A stretch of DNA of 28,339 nucleotides from Eubacteriales bacterium (GCA_030527765.1 JAUNAE010000008.1:1-28339), one strand, 5' to 3'. Counted from the first letter of the stretch, positions 1 to 7,773 are shown. Translations and numbers: made by a program. Notes: generated by a model from the sequence alone, not told the origin.

Positions 1-41
1 GAGCAAAATTGCTTTTGCAGGAAATACTATATCGAATGGGT

Positions 42-143
42 GTGTAAGTTCCCGAGTAAGAGTATGTGTAAAAGTATGTGTAAGTAAAATTTTATGTGTA
101 AGAGTGCGTGTAATTTACCGTGTAAAAGTGCGTGTAAGTAAAT
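42..143. repeat. 12-bp tandem repeat block (iteron-like)
   Basis: Eight units start at 42, 54, 66, 78, 96, 108, 120 and 132. All are multiples of 6 apart and mostly 12; the unit at 78 is 18 bp long. The core is GTGTAAgAGTgc/at; the unit at 54 begins GAGTA instead of GTGTA. The block lies just after the stop codon of the GAF/BTAD regulator. Regular helical-phase repeats near mobile-element regulators can be replication-initiator or regulator binding sites (iterons), but no rep gene is visible here. The function is unknown. Confidence 0.75.
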
Positions 144-150
144 TATCGGA

Positions 151-1548
151 CTATAAATTGAATTCCTCCCCTAATTTTCCCTTCAGCTCAGCATATTCTT
201 CTTCTGACAAATGCGTTTCAATCTGTTCCATCTGCTTCTTCATAACACCCTTGGAACCAATGCCGGCAAGAGCTCTCATCATCCAATAATAGAGTTCCGG
301 ATTCTCTGGCAAGTATTCCAACACATAAAGAGTGAAATGATGCATAGAAATGTAGTCCCCGGTCTTATCATAATATTCCAGCAATTCCATGACCGCATTC
401 TCATACATCGCATCATATTCAAGTGCATAACTCATTAACCAATCCTTATCACCGATATCCTGAAATATCGATCCATGATATAAGGAAACCGCAGACTTTA
501 ACAATTCAATCTTCTTTAATACATCGTTGGTCACTTTGGCTTTCTGAATTAAATCTGCAAATTCCCAGACATCAATTACTACCGGTATTTCCGGATTAAC
601 CTCATAACCCTGCTTCGTATCTGAGGATTTCAGAATATCCTTAATCTGTAGATAATCCAGGTTCTTGATGAAACGATACCGAATTCCTCGAACTGCTTCC
701 GTCTTATTCTTCAAATCTTCATCCGGCCACAATGTCTCTGCGATCTGTTTTGAAGGTACCGGCTTACGAACCAGTGCCAGATAAGTGATCAATTCCCATC
801 CCTGCTGCGATTTGTACTGGGTGGCATCAGTTCTTCCATACTCGGTCTGAATTTCCGGAACTCCAAATAAATTGATATGCACACACTTCTCTGACTGGTT
901 ACTCAATTTATCGGATTTCCGTGTCATCTCAATTCCCTTTAAGAGTTCATCCAGATATAAGGTTGATAATCCTACAAATGCAATCATCTTCGCAAAATCA
1001 GCATTGGTCTTATATCTACGAGGATTCTTGATAACCATGAACCCAGTAGGGCGCTCACCGAATGGAGCACCAATTACACCCTGCACGCGCAATTTCTGAT
1101 AATGGAATCTTTCCCTTTCGCTCAGATCCTCAACTTGATCTACATCTTCGATGATCAGTGGTTTTCCTGTGCGCAAGGATTCTACCCAACGTGGATAATT
1201 CTCAAACACTTCATATTCATCAAAAAGTGTCTTGTTATTCCATCCGGTTCTCCTACTGAGCCACATAACCGGACTCCACATCTTCGTGATAGAGTCTGCC
1301 ACCAAGATTCCTGCCCAGTCTGCATCATAATAATCATATGCAGCCTGAATCGCTTCCCGCACAATCATAGATATATCCTCTACATCATGAAGTTTTCCCT
1401 CAAGGTTAACCAACGAATCATGAAAATCAACATAATAGCGGATGATCTCCTGTAGTTTCCTTTCTGGTTCCGGTTCTTCGTCCTGCTCTTTCAGATTTTG
1501 CTTTTCGCCTTCAAATCCATCAATAAAATTTGCCAATAAGTTTGTCAT
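151..1548 (-). CDS. GAF / winged-helix / BTAD transcriptional regulator
   Basis: This 465-residue protein appears to have three parts. A GAF-like sensor spans about residues 50-205 (…DADWAGILVAD…, …GVIGAPFGERPTGFMVI…). A winged-helix DNA-binding region of OmpR/SARP type follows at about 225-330 (LITYLALVRKPVPSKQIAETLWPD). A helical bacterial transcriptional activation domain (BTAD) fills about 335-450 (LYHGSIFQDIGDKDWL, then helical repeats). The start is set at 1548 because GGGGAGG lies 6 nt upstream; the in-frame ATG at 1572 has no ribosome binding site, and the ATG at 1554 directly abuts the GGAGG. It lies downstream of the XRE gene in the same direction, separated by a weak hairpin, so it is probably co-transcribed at least in part. 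Its ligand and targets are unknown. It may regulate the mobile element or the defence island, but the sequence does not prove either. Confidence 0.8.
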   Translation of the reverse strand: MTNLLANFIDGFEGEKQNLKEQDEEPEPERKLQEIIRYYVDFHDSLVNLEGKLHDVEDISMIVREAIQAAYDYYDADWAGILVADSITKMWSPVMWLSRRTGWNNKTLFDEYEVFENYPRWVESLRTGKPLIIEDVDQVEDLSERERFHYQKLRVQGVIGAPFGERPTGFMVIKNPRRYKTNADFAKMIAFVGLSTLYLDELLKGIEMTRKSDKLSNQSEKCVHINLFGVPEIQTEYGRTDATQYKSQQGWELITYLALVRKPVPSKQIAETLWPDEDLKNKTEAVRGIRYRFIKNLDYLQIKDILKSSDTKQGYEVNPEIPVVIDVWEFADLIQKAKVTNDVLKKIELLKSAVSLYHGSIFQDIGDKDWLMSYALEYDAMYENAVMELLEYYDKTGDYISMHHFTLYVLEYLPENPELYYWMMRALAGIGSKGVMKKQMEQIETHLSEEEYAELKGKLGEEFNL

Positions 1549-1570
1549 ATGCATCCTCCCCACAAAATAC

Positions 1571-1616
1571 AAACGACCGCAAAGTGCCAGTTGATTTCTG
1601 ACAGCCTTGCGGTCGC
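1571..1616 (-). terminator. Weak terminator or attenuator between the two regulators
   Basis: Inverted arms CGACCGCAA (1574-1582) and TTGCGGTCG (1607-1615) pair perfectly over 9 bp around a 24-nt loop. On the minus strand the stem is followed by a loose T-rich tract (TTTGTATTTTG) and then the Shine-Dalgarno of the GAF/BTAD gene. It could partially terminate transcription from the XRE gene. Confidence 0.5.
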
Positions 1617-1664
1617 ATATGTAATCTCAGGCTGTCCTATAAATGACGAGCCAATTGCTTGCAA

Positions 1665-2033
1665 TTATTGATCTGTTTCTTCTGATTCCATCTTGTCTTG
1701 AAGCTCTAGAAGTGAATCCATCATAGCTAATGCTGTTTGCTGTGTTTGCGTATTCATTCGATTGATACGTTCAGCATATTCCAACAGCATGTAGGTGTTG
1801 CTGATTCTCGGTCCATCTTTCAAAAAGAAATCAACAAACACATTTAACTCAGCGCTGATCTTAACAATCAACTCATAAGAAGGACGACACCTTCCTCTTT
1901 CAACTGCCTGAATTGTTTTCTCCCCAACACCACAAGCAAATGCAAGCTGCTCCTGTGTAATGCCCTTGTCCCTGCGAGCCTCCTTGATACGAGACCCAAT
2001 TCGCTTACTGAATTCTTTGTCTTGCTTTTGCAT
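1665..2033 (-). CDS. XRE-family helix-turn-helix regulator
   Basis: This 122-residue protein has a Cro/C1-type HTH at about residues 10-65 (IKEARRDKGITQEQLAFACGV, then EKTIQAVERGRCRPS). A C-terminal tail of about 45 residues is predicted helical. A GGAGGTG ribosome binding site 7-8 nt upstream fixes the start. Upstream lie a possible promoter, a CATAG-N5-CTATG palindrome just past the -10, and a perfect 15-bp palindrome. These suggest autoregulation. The next gene in the same direction is the GAF/BTAD regulator. Small XRE proteins of this kind often control lifestyle switches in integrative elements or defence islands; which applies here is not determined. Confidence 0.85.
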   Translation of the reverse strand: MQKQDKEFSKRIGSRIKEARRDKGITQEQLAFACGVGEKTIQAVERGRCRPSYELIVKISAELNVFVDFFLKDGPRISNTYMLLEYAERINRMNTQTQQTALAMMDSLLELQDKMESEETDQ

Positions 2034-2054
2034 CTCGTATCACCTCCAATCCCG

Positions 2055-2137
2055 CATAGTTTTCCTATGTTCATTGTATCGATTGGAGCATGACCTCGGA
2101 ACTTGCAGAGAGTTGGCATTACCGTCTATTAGACGGG
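2055..2137 (-). promoter_or_regulatory. Promoter and palindromes upstream of the XRE gene
   Basis: A candidate minus-strand promoter is TTCCGA (2096-2101), a 17-bp spacer and TACAAT (2073-2078); the -35 is weak. Immediately downstream is the palindrome CATAG (2055-2059)/CTATG (2065-2069), placed as an autorepressor operator would be. Further upstream is the perfect palindrome CCGTCTATTAGACGG (2122-2136), possibly a second operator. Confidence 0.45.
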
Positions 2138-2207
2138 TTTTCATTAAACTTTTTGTTCTTCCCCACCTAAATGAGAGGGCGATTCTTCCGCATTTTTCCA
2201 AAACAGA

Positions 2208-2252
2208 AGGAGCCTCTCGGTAAGGTGTTACTTTGCTTACCGATAGACTCCT
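2208..2252 (-). terminator. Strong hairpin, terminator-like, in a leader region
   Basis: Arms at 2208-2224 and 2236-2252 pair at 15 of 17 positions around an 11-nt loop. On the minus strand the hairpin is followed by TTCTGTTTT. It may end the BREX/NUDIX transcript, or act as a conditional terminator ahead of the XRE gene, because two micro-ORFs end in or just before its 5' arm. Confidence 0.65.
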
Positions 2253-2281
2253 GCAATTCTGATCAGAACTGTTTTTTCCAT
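2237..2281 (-). CDS. Possible leader micro-ORF 2 (14 aa)
   Basis: The ATG at 2281 reads MEKTVLIRIAGVYR and stops inside the 5' arm of the hairpin at 2208-2252. Its start lies one base after the TAA of the preceding micro-ORF (TAAGATG), so the two could be translationally coupled. It has no separate strong ribosome binding site. A ribosome here would occupy the 5' stem and alter hairpin formation, as in ribosome-mediated attenuation. It is very short and there is no independent evidence of expression. Confidence 0.3.
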   Translation of the reverse strand: MEKTVLIRIAGVYR

Positions 2282-2282
2282 C

Positions 2283-2315
2283 TTAGCTGCGCAAAATTTC
2301 TGCGATTGCTAACAT
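2283..2315 (-). CDS. Possible leader micro-ORF 1 (10 aa)
   Basis: The ATG at 2315 reads MLAIAEILRS then TAA. It is preceded by AGAAGGAG, 8 nt from the ATG, which is as good as any gene start in the window. A candidate promoter lies about 27 nt further upstream. Placement between a promoter and a terminator-like hairpin suggests a leader peptide; the length forbids any homology-based call. Confidence 0.4.
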   Translation of the reverse strand: MLAIAEILRS

Positions 2316-2341
2316 GTTTTGTTCTCCTTCTGTTGTTAAAT

Positions 2342-2371
2342 TCTATATCAAAGTGCCGATCCGTGTGTCCA
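2342..2371 (-). promoter_or_regulatory. Candidate promoter of the leader region
   Basis: On the minus strand, TGGACA (2366-2371), an 18-bp spacer and TATAGA (2342-2347) precede the strong ribosome binding site of micro-ORF 1. The -35 matches consensus at 5 of 6 positions. It begins just after the NUDIX stop codon (2391), so it could start an independent transcript toward the two regulators. Confidence 0.45.
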
Positions 2372-2390
2372 GAACGATTCCTTTAATATC

Positions 2391-3135
2391 TTAAAATATG
2401 TGTTCTGTAATGCTGCCGTCCTCATATACATCCATGAAACATTCTGAGAATGCATCATCGTCCATGATTTTCAAGACACGCGGCATACCCACGGTCAGAT
2501 CTTTCTTCTCATATTCTGAGCGTGAGATCCAATATACTTTTCCTTCCTCAGAACTTTTCAATTCACCTTCAAACTGATCTGCACGATACAGATATCCAAC
2601 ATTATGGAAACCGTTCCGATACCAGTGATAAATACCACGAAGTACAGGATTAAATCGTGAGACCTGTCTCTTCTTTCACCTCTCGGACAACCGCATCATG
2701 AAATGTCTCTCCAGGTTCTACATGACCGCCTGGAAATGTTGTTCCAGTATATGTGTTATTCACCTTATCTAGAGCAAGCACTTCATCACCACGACAAATC
2801 ATGCACATATTCATGAATATAACTGTGTCCGGCGGATGTTTACGCAGAGTATCTTCCTTCTGGATTCTTTCACAAATCTTAGCACGTTTGCCGGAGTATC
2901 TGGCATCAATCTCACCGTAAGGAATCCAGATATCCGCTGCTTCAATCCGATCATAAACCGCCGCAATTACAGCATTATCTGTCTTCGAAGTAGGAAACTT
3001 GCCATTTTTTTCATAATAAGCACAAGTCTCCTCATACATCCATTGTGCGATTTTATCTTTTTGTTTTTGCTTCAGTTGGTTGTAGCTCTTATTCGTCTGC
3101 AAGAGCTTATTGTCAACCTTTACGTGATTCTTCAT
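2391..3135 (-). pseudogene. NUDIX hydrolase with a frameshift, fused to an N-terminal domain of unknown kind
   Basis: Residues 1-161 read as an unknown N-terminal region of about 100 residues, then a MutT-like domain with a complete NUDIX box at 137-159 (G-x5-E-x7-REVKEETGL). The frame stops with TAA at 2650-2652. In the neighbouring frame the fold continues at once (NPVLRGIYHWYRNGFHNVGY … GSITEHIF) to a TAA at 2391, which looks like the normal C-terminal half of a NUDIX protein. One extra T within 2652-2654, or loss of two bases, would explain the break. NUDIX enzymes hydrolyse nucleoside diphosphates linked to another group, often damaged dNTPs. The gene starts one base after the methyltransferase stop (TGATATG), so it is the last member of the operon. 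The break may be a real mutation, recoding or a sequencing error. Confidence 0.75.
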
Positions 3136-3136
3136 A

Positions 3137-3988
3137 TCACTCTATCTCTATCTCAATATCTTCAGGAATAACAATATCATCACTAAAAAAGATATACTCT
3201 TGAGTAGTCCCCCTATGATTAGCTGTATATGTAATATCAATCAAGCCACCACGATACTGGCCGTATAATTCCCGTATTAGCGAACACTTATCATATGTAA
3301 CCATCCATTTTCTTGTAAGTTTTCCTATCTGCTGAGCAAGCATTTTATGATCATCTTCTGTAAAGAAATTCATGTATAACTGCCCACCCTTACTTACATA
3401 TGGAGGATCAAAATTGATAAACACCTTATAATAATGGCGTAATATTTGAGGGCTCAAAAAATCAAGCACATCCAAGTTATAAACATCGATTTGCTCTTTG
3501 TAGGTCTCAATTAATTTAATTTTCCTTATGAGATCATCACGGTTAAACCGTGCATCCATTTTATATATACCTGTTTGATCTTTTCCTCCAATCACTCCCC
3601 CTTTTATCACACCAGATCTATTTACTCTGTTAAGAAAAAAAGTTGCCTCTGCAAGTTCTAACAAATTGTTTGAATTCTTTTCGAGGTATATCTCCCTCAT
3701 TTTTTCCCAAGTTTCTATGTTAATAGAAACTGTTTTAATAAAATGACACAGTTTTTCTGTATCATTTAATGCACAATACCAAAAAGCATAAATGGCCGGA
3801 TCTGAATCATTTATTACTATTTTCTTTACATCGCCGTTAATAAGTAGCTTTAGTGCCAATCCGGCGCCACCTGCAAAGGGTTCGATATATGTTCCATGAA
3901 GGTCATTTATATCGATAATACGCTTAACTGTATCATACAATTTTGTTTTACCACCCGGATATCGGAGTGGCGTATACGTTATTGGCAT
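3137..3988 (-). CDS. D12-class DNA N6-adenine methyltransferase
   Basis: This 283-residue protein of Dam-like D12 architecture begins with the family motif PLRYPGGK (7-14). It has an AdoMet-binding motif EPFAGGAG (36-43) and the catalytic DPPY (194-197, within NFDPPYVSK). It should methylate adenine N6 in a short DNA target that cannot be read from sequence. The start at 3988 has AGGAGG about 8 nt upstream; the longer frame from 4012 lacks a site and overlaps the preceding gene. It follows the OLD-like ATPase by 10 nt, so the two are probably co-translated. The base composition is AT-rich like the ATPase and unlike brxL. BREX already has PglX as its methyltransferase, so this second enzyme probably serves another system or broadens self-marking. 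Confidence 0.88.
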   Translation of the reverse strand: MPITYTPLRYPGGKTKLYDTVKRIIDINDLHGTYIEPFAGGAGLALKLLINGDVKKIVINDSDPAIYAFWYCALNDTEKLCHFIKTVSINIETWEKMREIYLEKNSNNLLELAEATFFLNRVNRSGVIKGGVIGGKDQTGIYKMDARFNRDDLIRKIKLIETYKEQIDVYNLDVLDFLSPQILRHYYKVFINFDPPYVSKGGQLYMNFFTEDDHKMLAQQIGKLTRKWMVTYDKCSLIRELYGQYRGGLIDITYTANHRGTTQEYIFFSDDIVIPEDIEIEIE

Positions 3989-3998
3989 AATTCCCCTC

Positions 3999-5660
3999 CT
4001 ACTTCCATTCATTGGGATTTATCTCATTGTATAATGCATTCTTCAGGAACAATTTATGAAGTTCTGTATAAAACCGATGTTTTTCCGATCTATTTGCCTC
4101 ATTATGAAGCCAATGTTTAAAGAGCAAAACAAAAAATCCACGATTATGATTAAAGAGTTTTTTGTTAAATTCTCTTGGCTTTTGACTCATTTCTCCTGAA
4201 TCTTTTTTCTGATGAAATTCATCTATAGGGCTCTTGATATTCTGCAAATATGTTGCTTTACTATATCCTTGATTTATTACGACTTTTTCGACCCAAAACG
4301 GATCATCATTATCAAACAGCATTTGTGCATATTCAAAAAGCAATTCTTCTGGTGATAATCCTTTTCCCGCACCAGTATAATTTTTCCCTGGGAGCGAAAT
4401 GATATTATTTGACAAATCTGAACCGTGATCTCCATCCAGGACGCAAATAGCGCGCATAGTTGAACGTAACAGTTTTACGTCCTTAAACATATCCGCAAGA
4501 CTATCTGCTCCCATATTAATTTCAGGGACATAAAAGAATCTTCGTACTCCAGCAAATTCCGGTTTATTTTCCTCAAAATAAGAAAACAATCCATCTAACA
4601 TAAACCGGGCTTCTGGATCCTCAGTGTAAATAGGAATATTTTTATCCAAATAAATATCTTCATGCGTCAAACTTGTCAAATGCATTTTGATCTTAAAGAT
4701 ATCTGGATCTTCCATTCTCACTACGCTTGTCATATTATCAAGAAGATATAGGACATTATCTTTCTTTTCCAGCATATCTTCTAATACTGACATACTGTGA
4801 GAGGTAAATATAATCTGTATTTTGTAATCTTGAGAATATTTTCTAAACAAAGACAACAGTTTCAATTGAAATGCAGGATGTAATGTTGCATCCAACTCAT
4901 CAATTAATAAAATACTCTCAATCTGGTTTCTAGACTGAATATTTTCATAATAATAACGAAGAGATATCAATGCGGTCAAAATTATATATAGATTATCTTC
5001 TCCAGCAGAAATTGTATTTGAATCAATTCCATCAAAATTGCTGGAAAACTCAGACCGTTTCTTTATATCTCCTAACTGCTGAACCTGAACCTCAGAAATA
5101 TTATAATGAGTAAATTTCTCATACTCTTTAGACACTATTTCCTGATATTCTTTTGGCAGCCCATTCTTTATTTTCGTGATACTCTCGTCATTTTTATATT
5201 CGCCGAACGGCACTAACCTTGGTATTCCAAGATAAACAATTGGACAAAATGGAAGTTTATCTCCTGATCCTTTTTGATACTGTGGTTTAATTGCATATCG
5301 AGAATTTAACTGTGAATTATGCCGTCTGAAATCCAGAGTAGGTTTATCAGAATAATACTCCGCTGAAAATAAAATTCCACTTATTCCATGTGCTGGATCA
5401 TTATATTTTTTGTCGCCTCTGGTTAAACTTTCAACTTTCGGATTTGTAATATCGTTAATTGATTTTATAGCTGATAGACATTTTTTATCATTAACCCAAT
5501 CACACCCCGTTGTAACAGCCTGAAATGAATTACTTATTAGATGAAGTAGTGAAGTCTTACAAGTTCCATTTGTGCCAGAAACAACATTAAGGTTTGGTGA
5601 AAAATCGAGTTCGAGATTCTTCAATTTTCTATATTGATTTATCTTTAGTTTCTTAATCAT
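3999..5660 (-). CDS. OLD-like AAA/ABC ATPase with C-terminal TOPRIM-like region
   Basis: This 553-residue protein has an ABC-type head and a probable nuclease tail. Residues 29-36 form the P-loop GTNGTCKT, with Cys where Walker A normally has Gly before the Lys. A signature-like SAGED lies at 218-222, Walker B LLIDELDATLHP at 251-262 and an H-loop FTSHS at 285-289. Further on, E347 (IYTEDPEA) and D409-x-D411 (CVLDGDHG) are spaced as in TOPRIM domains of OLD nucleases. OLD-family proteins couple ATP binding to DNA cleavage and several are anti-phage. AGGAG 7-8 nt upstream supports the start. It sits 13 nt after brxL and directly before the methyltransferase, suggesting a functional pair. It could also be a RecF-like accessory ATPase without nuclease activity. 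Confidence 0.8.
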   Translation of the reverse strand: MIKKLKINQYRKLKNLELDFSPNLNVVSGTNGTCKTSLLHLISNSFQAVTTGCDWVNDKKCLSAIKSINDITNPKVESLTRGDKKYNDPAHGISGILFSAEYYSDKPTLDFRRHNSQLNSRYAIKPQYQKGSGDKLPFCPIVYLGIPRLVPFGEYKNDESITKIKNGLPKEYQEIVSKEYEKFTHYNISEVQVQQLGDIKKRSEFSSNFDGIDSNTISAGEDNLYIILTALISLRYYYENIQSRNQIESILLIDELDATLHPAFQLKLLSLFRKYSQDYKIQIIFTSHSMSVLEDMLEKKDNVLYLLDNMTSVVRMEDPDIFKIKMHLTSLTHEDIYLDKNIPIYTEDPEARFMLDGLFSYFEENKPEFAGVRRFFYVPEINMGADSLADMFKDVKLLRSTMRAICVLDGDHGSDLSNNIISLPGKNYTGAGKGLSPEELLFEYAQMLFDNDDPFWVEKVVINQGYSKATYLQNIKSPIDEFHQKKDSGEMSQKPREFNKKLFNHNRGFFVLLFKHWLHNEANRSEKHRFYTELHKLFLKNALYNEINPNEWK

Positions 5661-5673
5661 TTGTATTCTCCTG

Positions 5674-7770
5674 TCACTCTACCCCAAGTGCCTTAAAAAC
5701 TGCATCTTCTGCACTGTTGTAGAAGATAATCTGGAAACTTCCCATTAGTTCCGGTGGTACTGTACCGAGATCTGCTGCAGATGTTATCGGAAGAAGAACC
5801 TTCTTTGCTCCGCTATCCAGACATACCTGAAGTGTATTAGCCAGCTCATCAACCTTTATCATTGATCCGCTAATGCTTATTTCTCCAAGCACTGCAAGTG
5901 TTCCGACAGTAGGTTTTCCTAACGCAATAGAACATAATGCAATCAACGTTGGAAGTGCCAGCTTATCTGTCATGCCAATTCCCTGCAGATCCTGATATCC
6001 GATAATATAGTCTTTTGATGTAACACTAATGGATCCACTGATACGATTGCTGTTTGCTTTTAAGAAGTTGAACGCAGTATTTGTAGATTCTTTTGCATCA
6101 CGATCACTTCCGAGGCCGGTGCGATCAAATTTACCATTTCCAGGCAACATCTGTGATTCCAATCGGAATACGCCGATCATGCCGGTTTTTCCACGGGCTA
6201 CAGAGTAAATCTGTCCGGGATTGCAGATTCCTTCCGGAATAAGTTTTCCACCACCCTGTTCCGGTACCGATACAAACTTCTCTTCAAAGGTTTCATTATC
6301 GATGTAGCTGAAATTCACATCATAGAATTCCATTCCACCCAGTTTCTTTAACTGTTCCTTCACACGGCGTCGCATTTCCAGAGCCACACGTAAGATTTCT
6401 TCAATCTCTTCCTTTGTAAACTCGCCGTTTGGATAAAGAAGTTTCACATATCCATCTACCATTCTGCGAACAGCAATGGTATCTCTCTGATTCAGATTTC
6501 TTCCTAAACGGAAGTATTTATCCAATGCATCTCCGTAACTTGCTTTTCTAAGTTCACGAATAAATTCCGCAAGATAGTCCGTAATAAAGCCATAGTCATT
6601 AGTAAAATGATCCGGTCTAAACTTCGGAATCTCCCACCCTGGGTTATAGCAATGCATACGATCTAAGAACGCTGTATCAGTTCCCATCTCTACGGGGAAT
6701 GGGTCAAATAAGCTGGATGTCTTCAGAAGCACATCTACGCTCTGATTGATATTTCCAACGAATACCATTGATGCACTTGCTGCAATCTCTTCTTTTCCAC
6801 GTGCGAAGGACCCGGACGCCATATAATCCTTCATAATCTGCACGCCGTCTTTATCCTTGAAATTGATACCAGCCACTTCATCGAAAGCAACACAATCCCA
6901 CATTCCGACAAGCCCCACTGTCTTTCTACCCATGTTATAGAACAGGTTCGCAACGGTCGTCTGTCCACCGGACACAAGGATACTATTTGGTGATATCTCT
7001 TTGTAAATGTGAGACTTACCCGTACTACGTGGACCAAGTTCACAGAAATTGAAATTATTCTCTACAAGCGGCAGCATTCTGGTCAACAGAAGCCATTTCT
7101 CACGATATGTGAACTCATCTGGCTCCATTCCGGTAGAACGAAGTAATATATCAAGCCACTCATCTTTATTGAATGCTTTTCTACCTTCTTTTAAATCATC
7201 CAAATCCACATGGGGCATCTGAATTGGCGTCAACTTATGAATTGAGATTAAAGGGGCACTTTTTTTATTCTTCTTGTTGCCCTCTAAGATAATCTCAGAT
7301 GCATAATCGTTGTTATTGTACTCTAACTGGATGATACACCAGATACCACCACACAGTAAGCGGTCATATTTTGTCGGATATTCTTCACTAATCGGTACGC
7401 CACCAAGTCCAAGGTTTGAAAATTCTGCCTCATACTCATCATATTTGAGATTCAGATGAACCGTTACACGGTCAATGATTGTCATGGATCCGGTCTGACG
7501 AAGTTTTGAAAGCACCTTTTCAGCCTCATCTGGACGCACATAGTTTTCCGCTAATATCTTTTTTACAGTATTTACGCCGGACTGAATAATCTCCTCATCA
7601 TCTGAACTACAGTATTGACCAAGCAAAAATTCCAGTACATATACCGGGACATTTGCCCCTTCTTTAATCTTCTTAGTAAGATCTTTACGAACAATCTTGC
7701 CATCAAAATTCTGGCGCAATTTACGCTGGATCTGTTCTCTTGTATTATCTTTTTCTTCTAACATGTCCAT
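5674..7770 (-). CDS. brxL: BREX protein BrxL (AAA+ with Lon-like C-terminal domain)
   Basis: This 698-residue protein matches the usual BrxL length. It has an N-terminal domain of about 200 residues and an AAA+ core with Walker A GPRSTGKS (246-253) and Walker B VAFDEVAG (294-301). A Lon-protease-like domain occupies about 575-698. When I align that domain to Lon by eye, the catalytic Ser position falls on K603 and the Lys position on A644, so proteolysis is unlikely. BrxL is the effector-side ATPase of type 1 BREX and binds DNA as a ring. The start lies 3 nt after the pglZ stop, and its GGGGTG ribosome binding site is inside the end of pglZ. BrxL following PglZ is the standard type 1 order. 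Confidence 0.95.
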   Translation of the reverse strand: MDMLEEKDNTREQIQRKLRQNFDGKIVRKDLTKKIKEGANVPVYVLEFLLGQYCSSDDEEIIQSGVNTVKKILAENYVRPDEAEKVLSKLRQTGSMTIIDRVTVHLNLKYDEYEAEFSNLGLGGVPISEEYPTKYDRLLCGGIWCIIQLEYNNNDYASEIILEGNKKNKKSAPLISIHKLTPIQMPHVDLDDLKEGRKAFNKDEWLDILLRSTGMEPDEFTYREKWLLLTRMLPLVENNFNFCELGPRSTGKSHIYKEISPNSILVSGGQTTVANLFYNMGRKTVGLVGMWDCVAFDEVAGINFKDKDGVQIMKDYMASGSFARGKEEIAASASMVFVGNINQSVDVLLKTSSLFDPFPVEMGTDTAFLDRMHCYNPGWEIPKFRPDHFTNDYGFITDYLAEFIRELRKASYGDALDKYFRLGRNLNQRDTIAVRRMVDGYVKLLYPNGEFTKEEIEEILRVALEMRRRVKEQLKKLGGMEFYDVNFSYIDNETFEEKFVSVPEQGGGKLIPEGICNPGQIYSVARGKTGMIGVFRLESQMLPGNGKFDRTGLGSDRDAKESTNTAFNFLKANSNRISGSISVTSKDYIIGYQDLQGIGMTDKLALPTLIALCSIALGKPTVGTLAVLGEISISGSMIKVDELANTLQVCLDSGAKKVLLPITSAADLGTVPPELMGSFQIIFYNSAEDAVFKALGVE

Positions 7771-7773
7771 TAC

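Noticed and set aside
42..143. CRISPR array
   Set aside because: The unit is 12 bp with no unique spacers of 25-40 bp and no cas genes are present.
104..289. Plus-strand ORF beginning in the tandem repeats
   Set aside because: Its N-terminus is only the translated 12-bp repeat (VRVIYRVKVRV), it has no ribosome binding site, and the rest is antisense to the GAF/BTAD gene.
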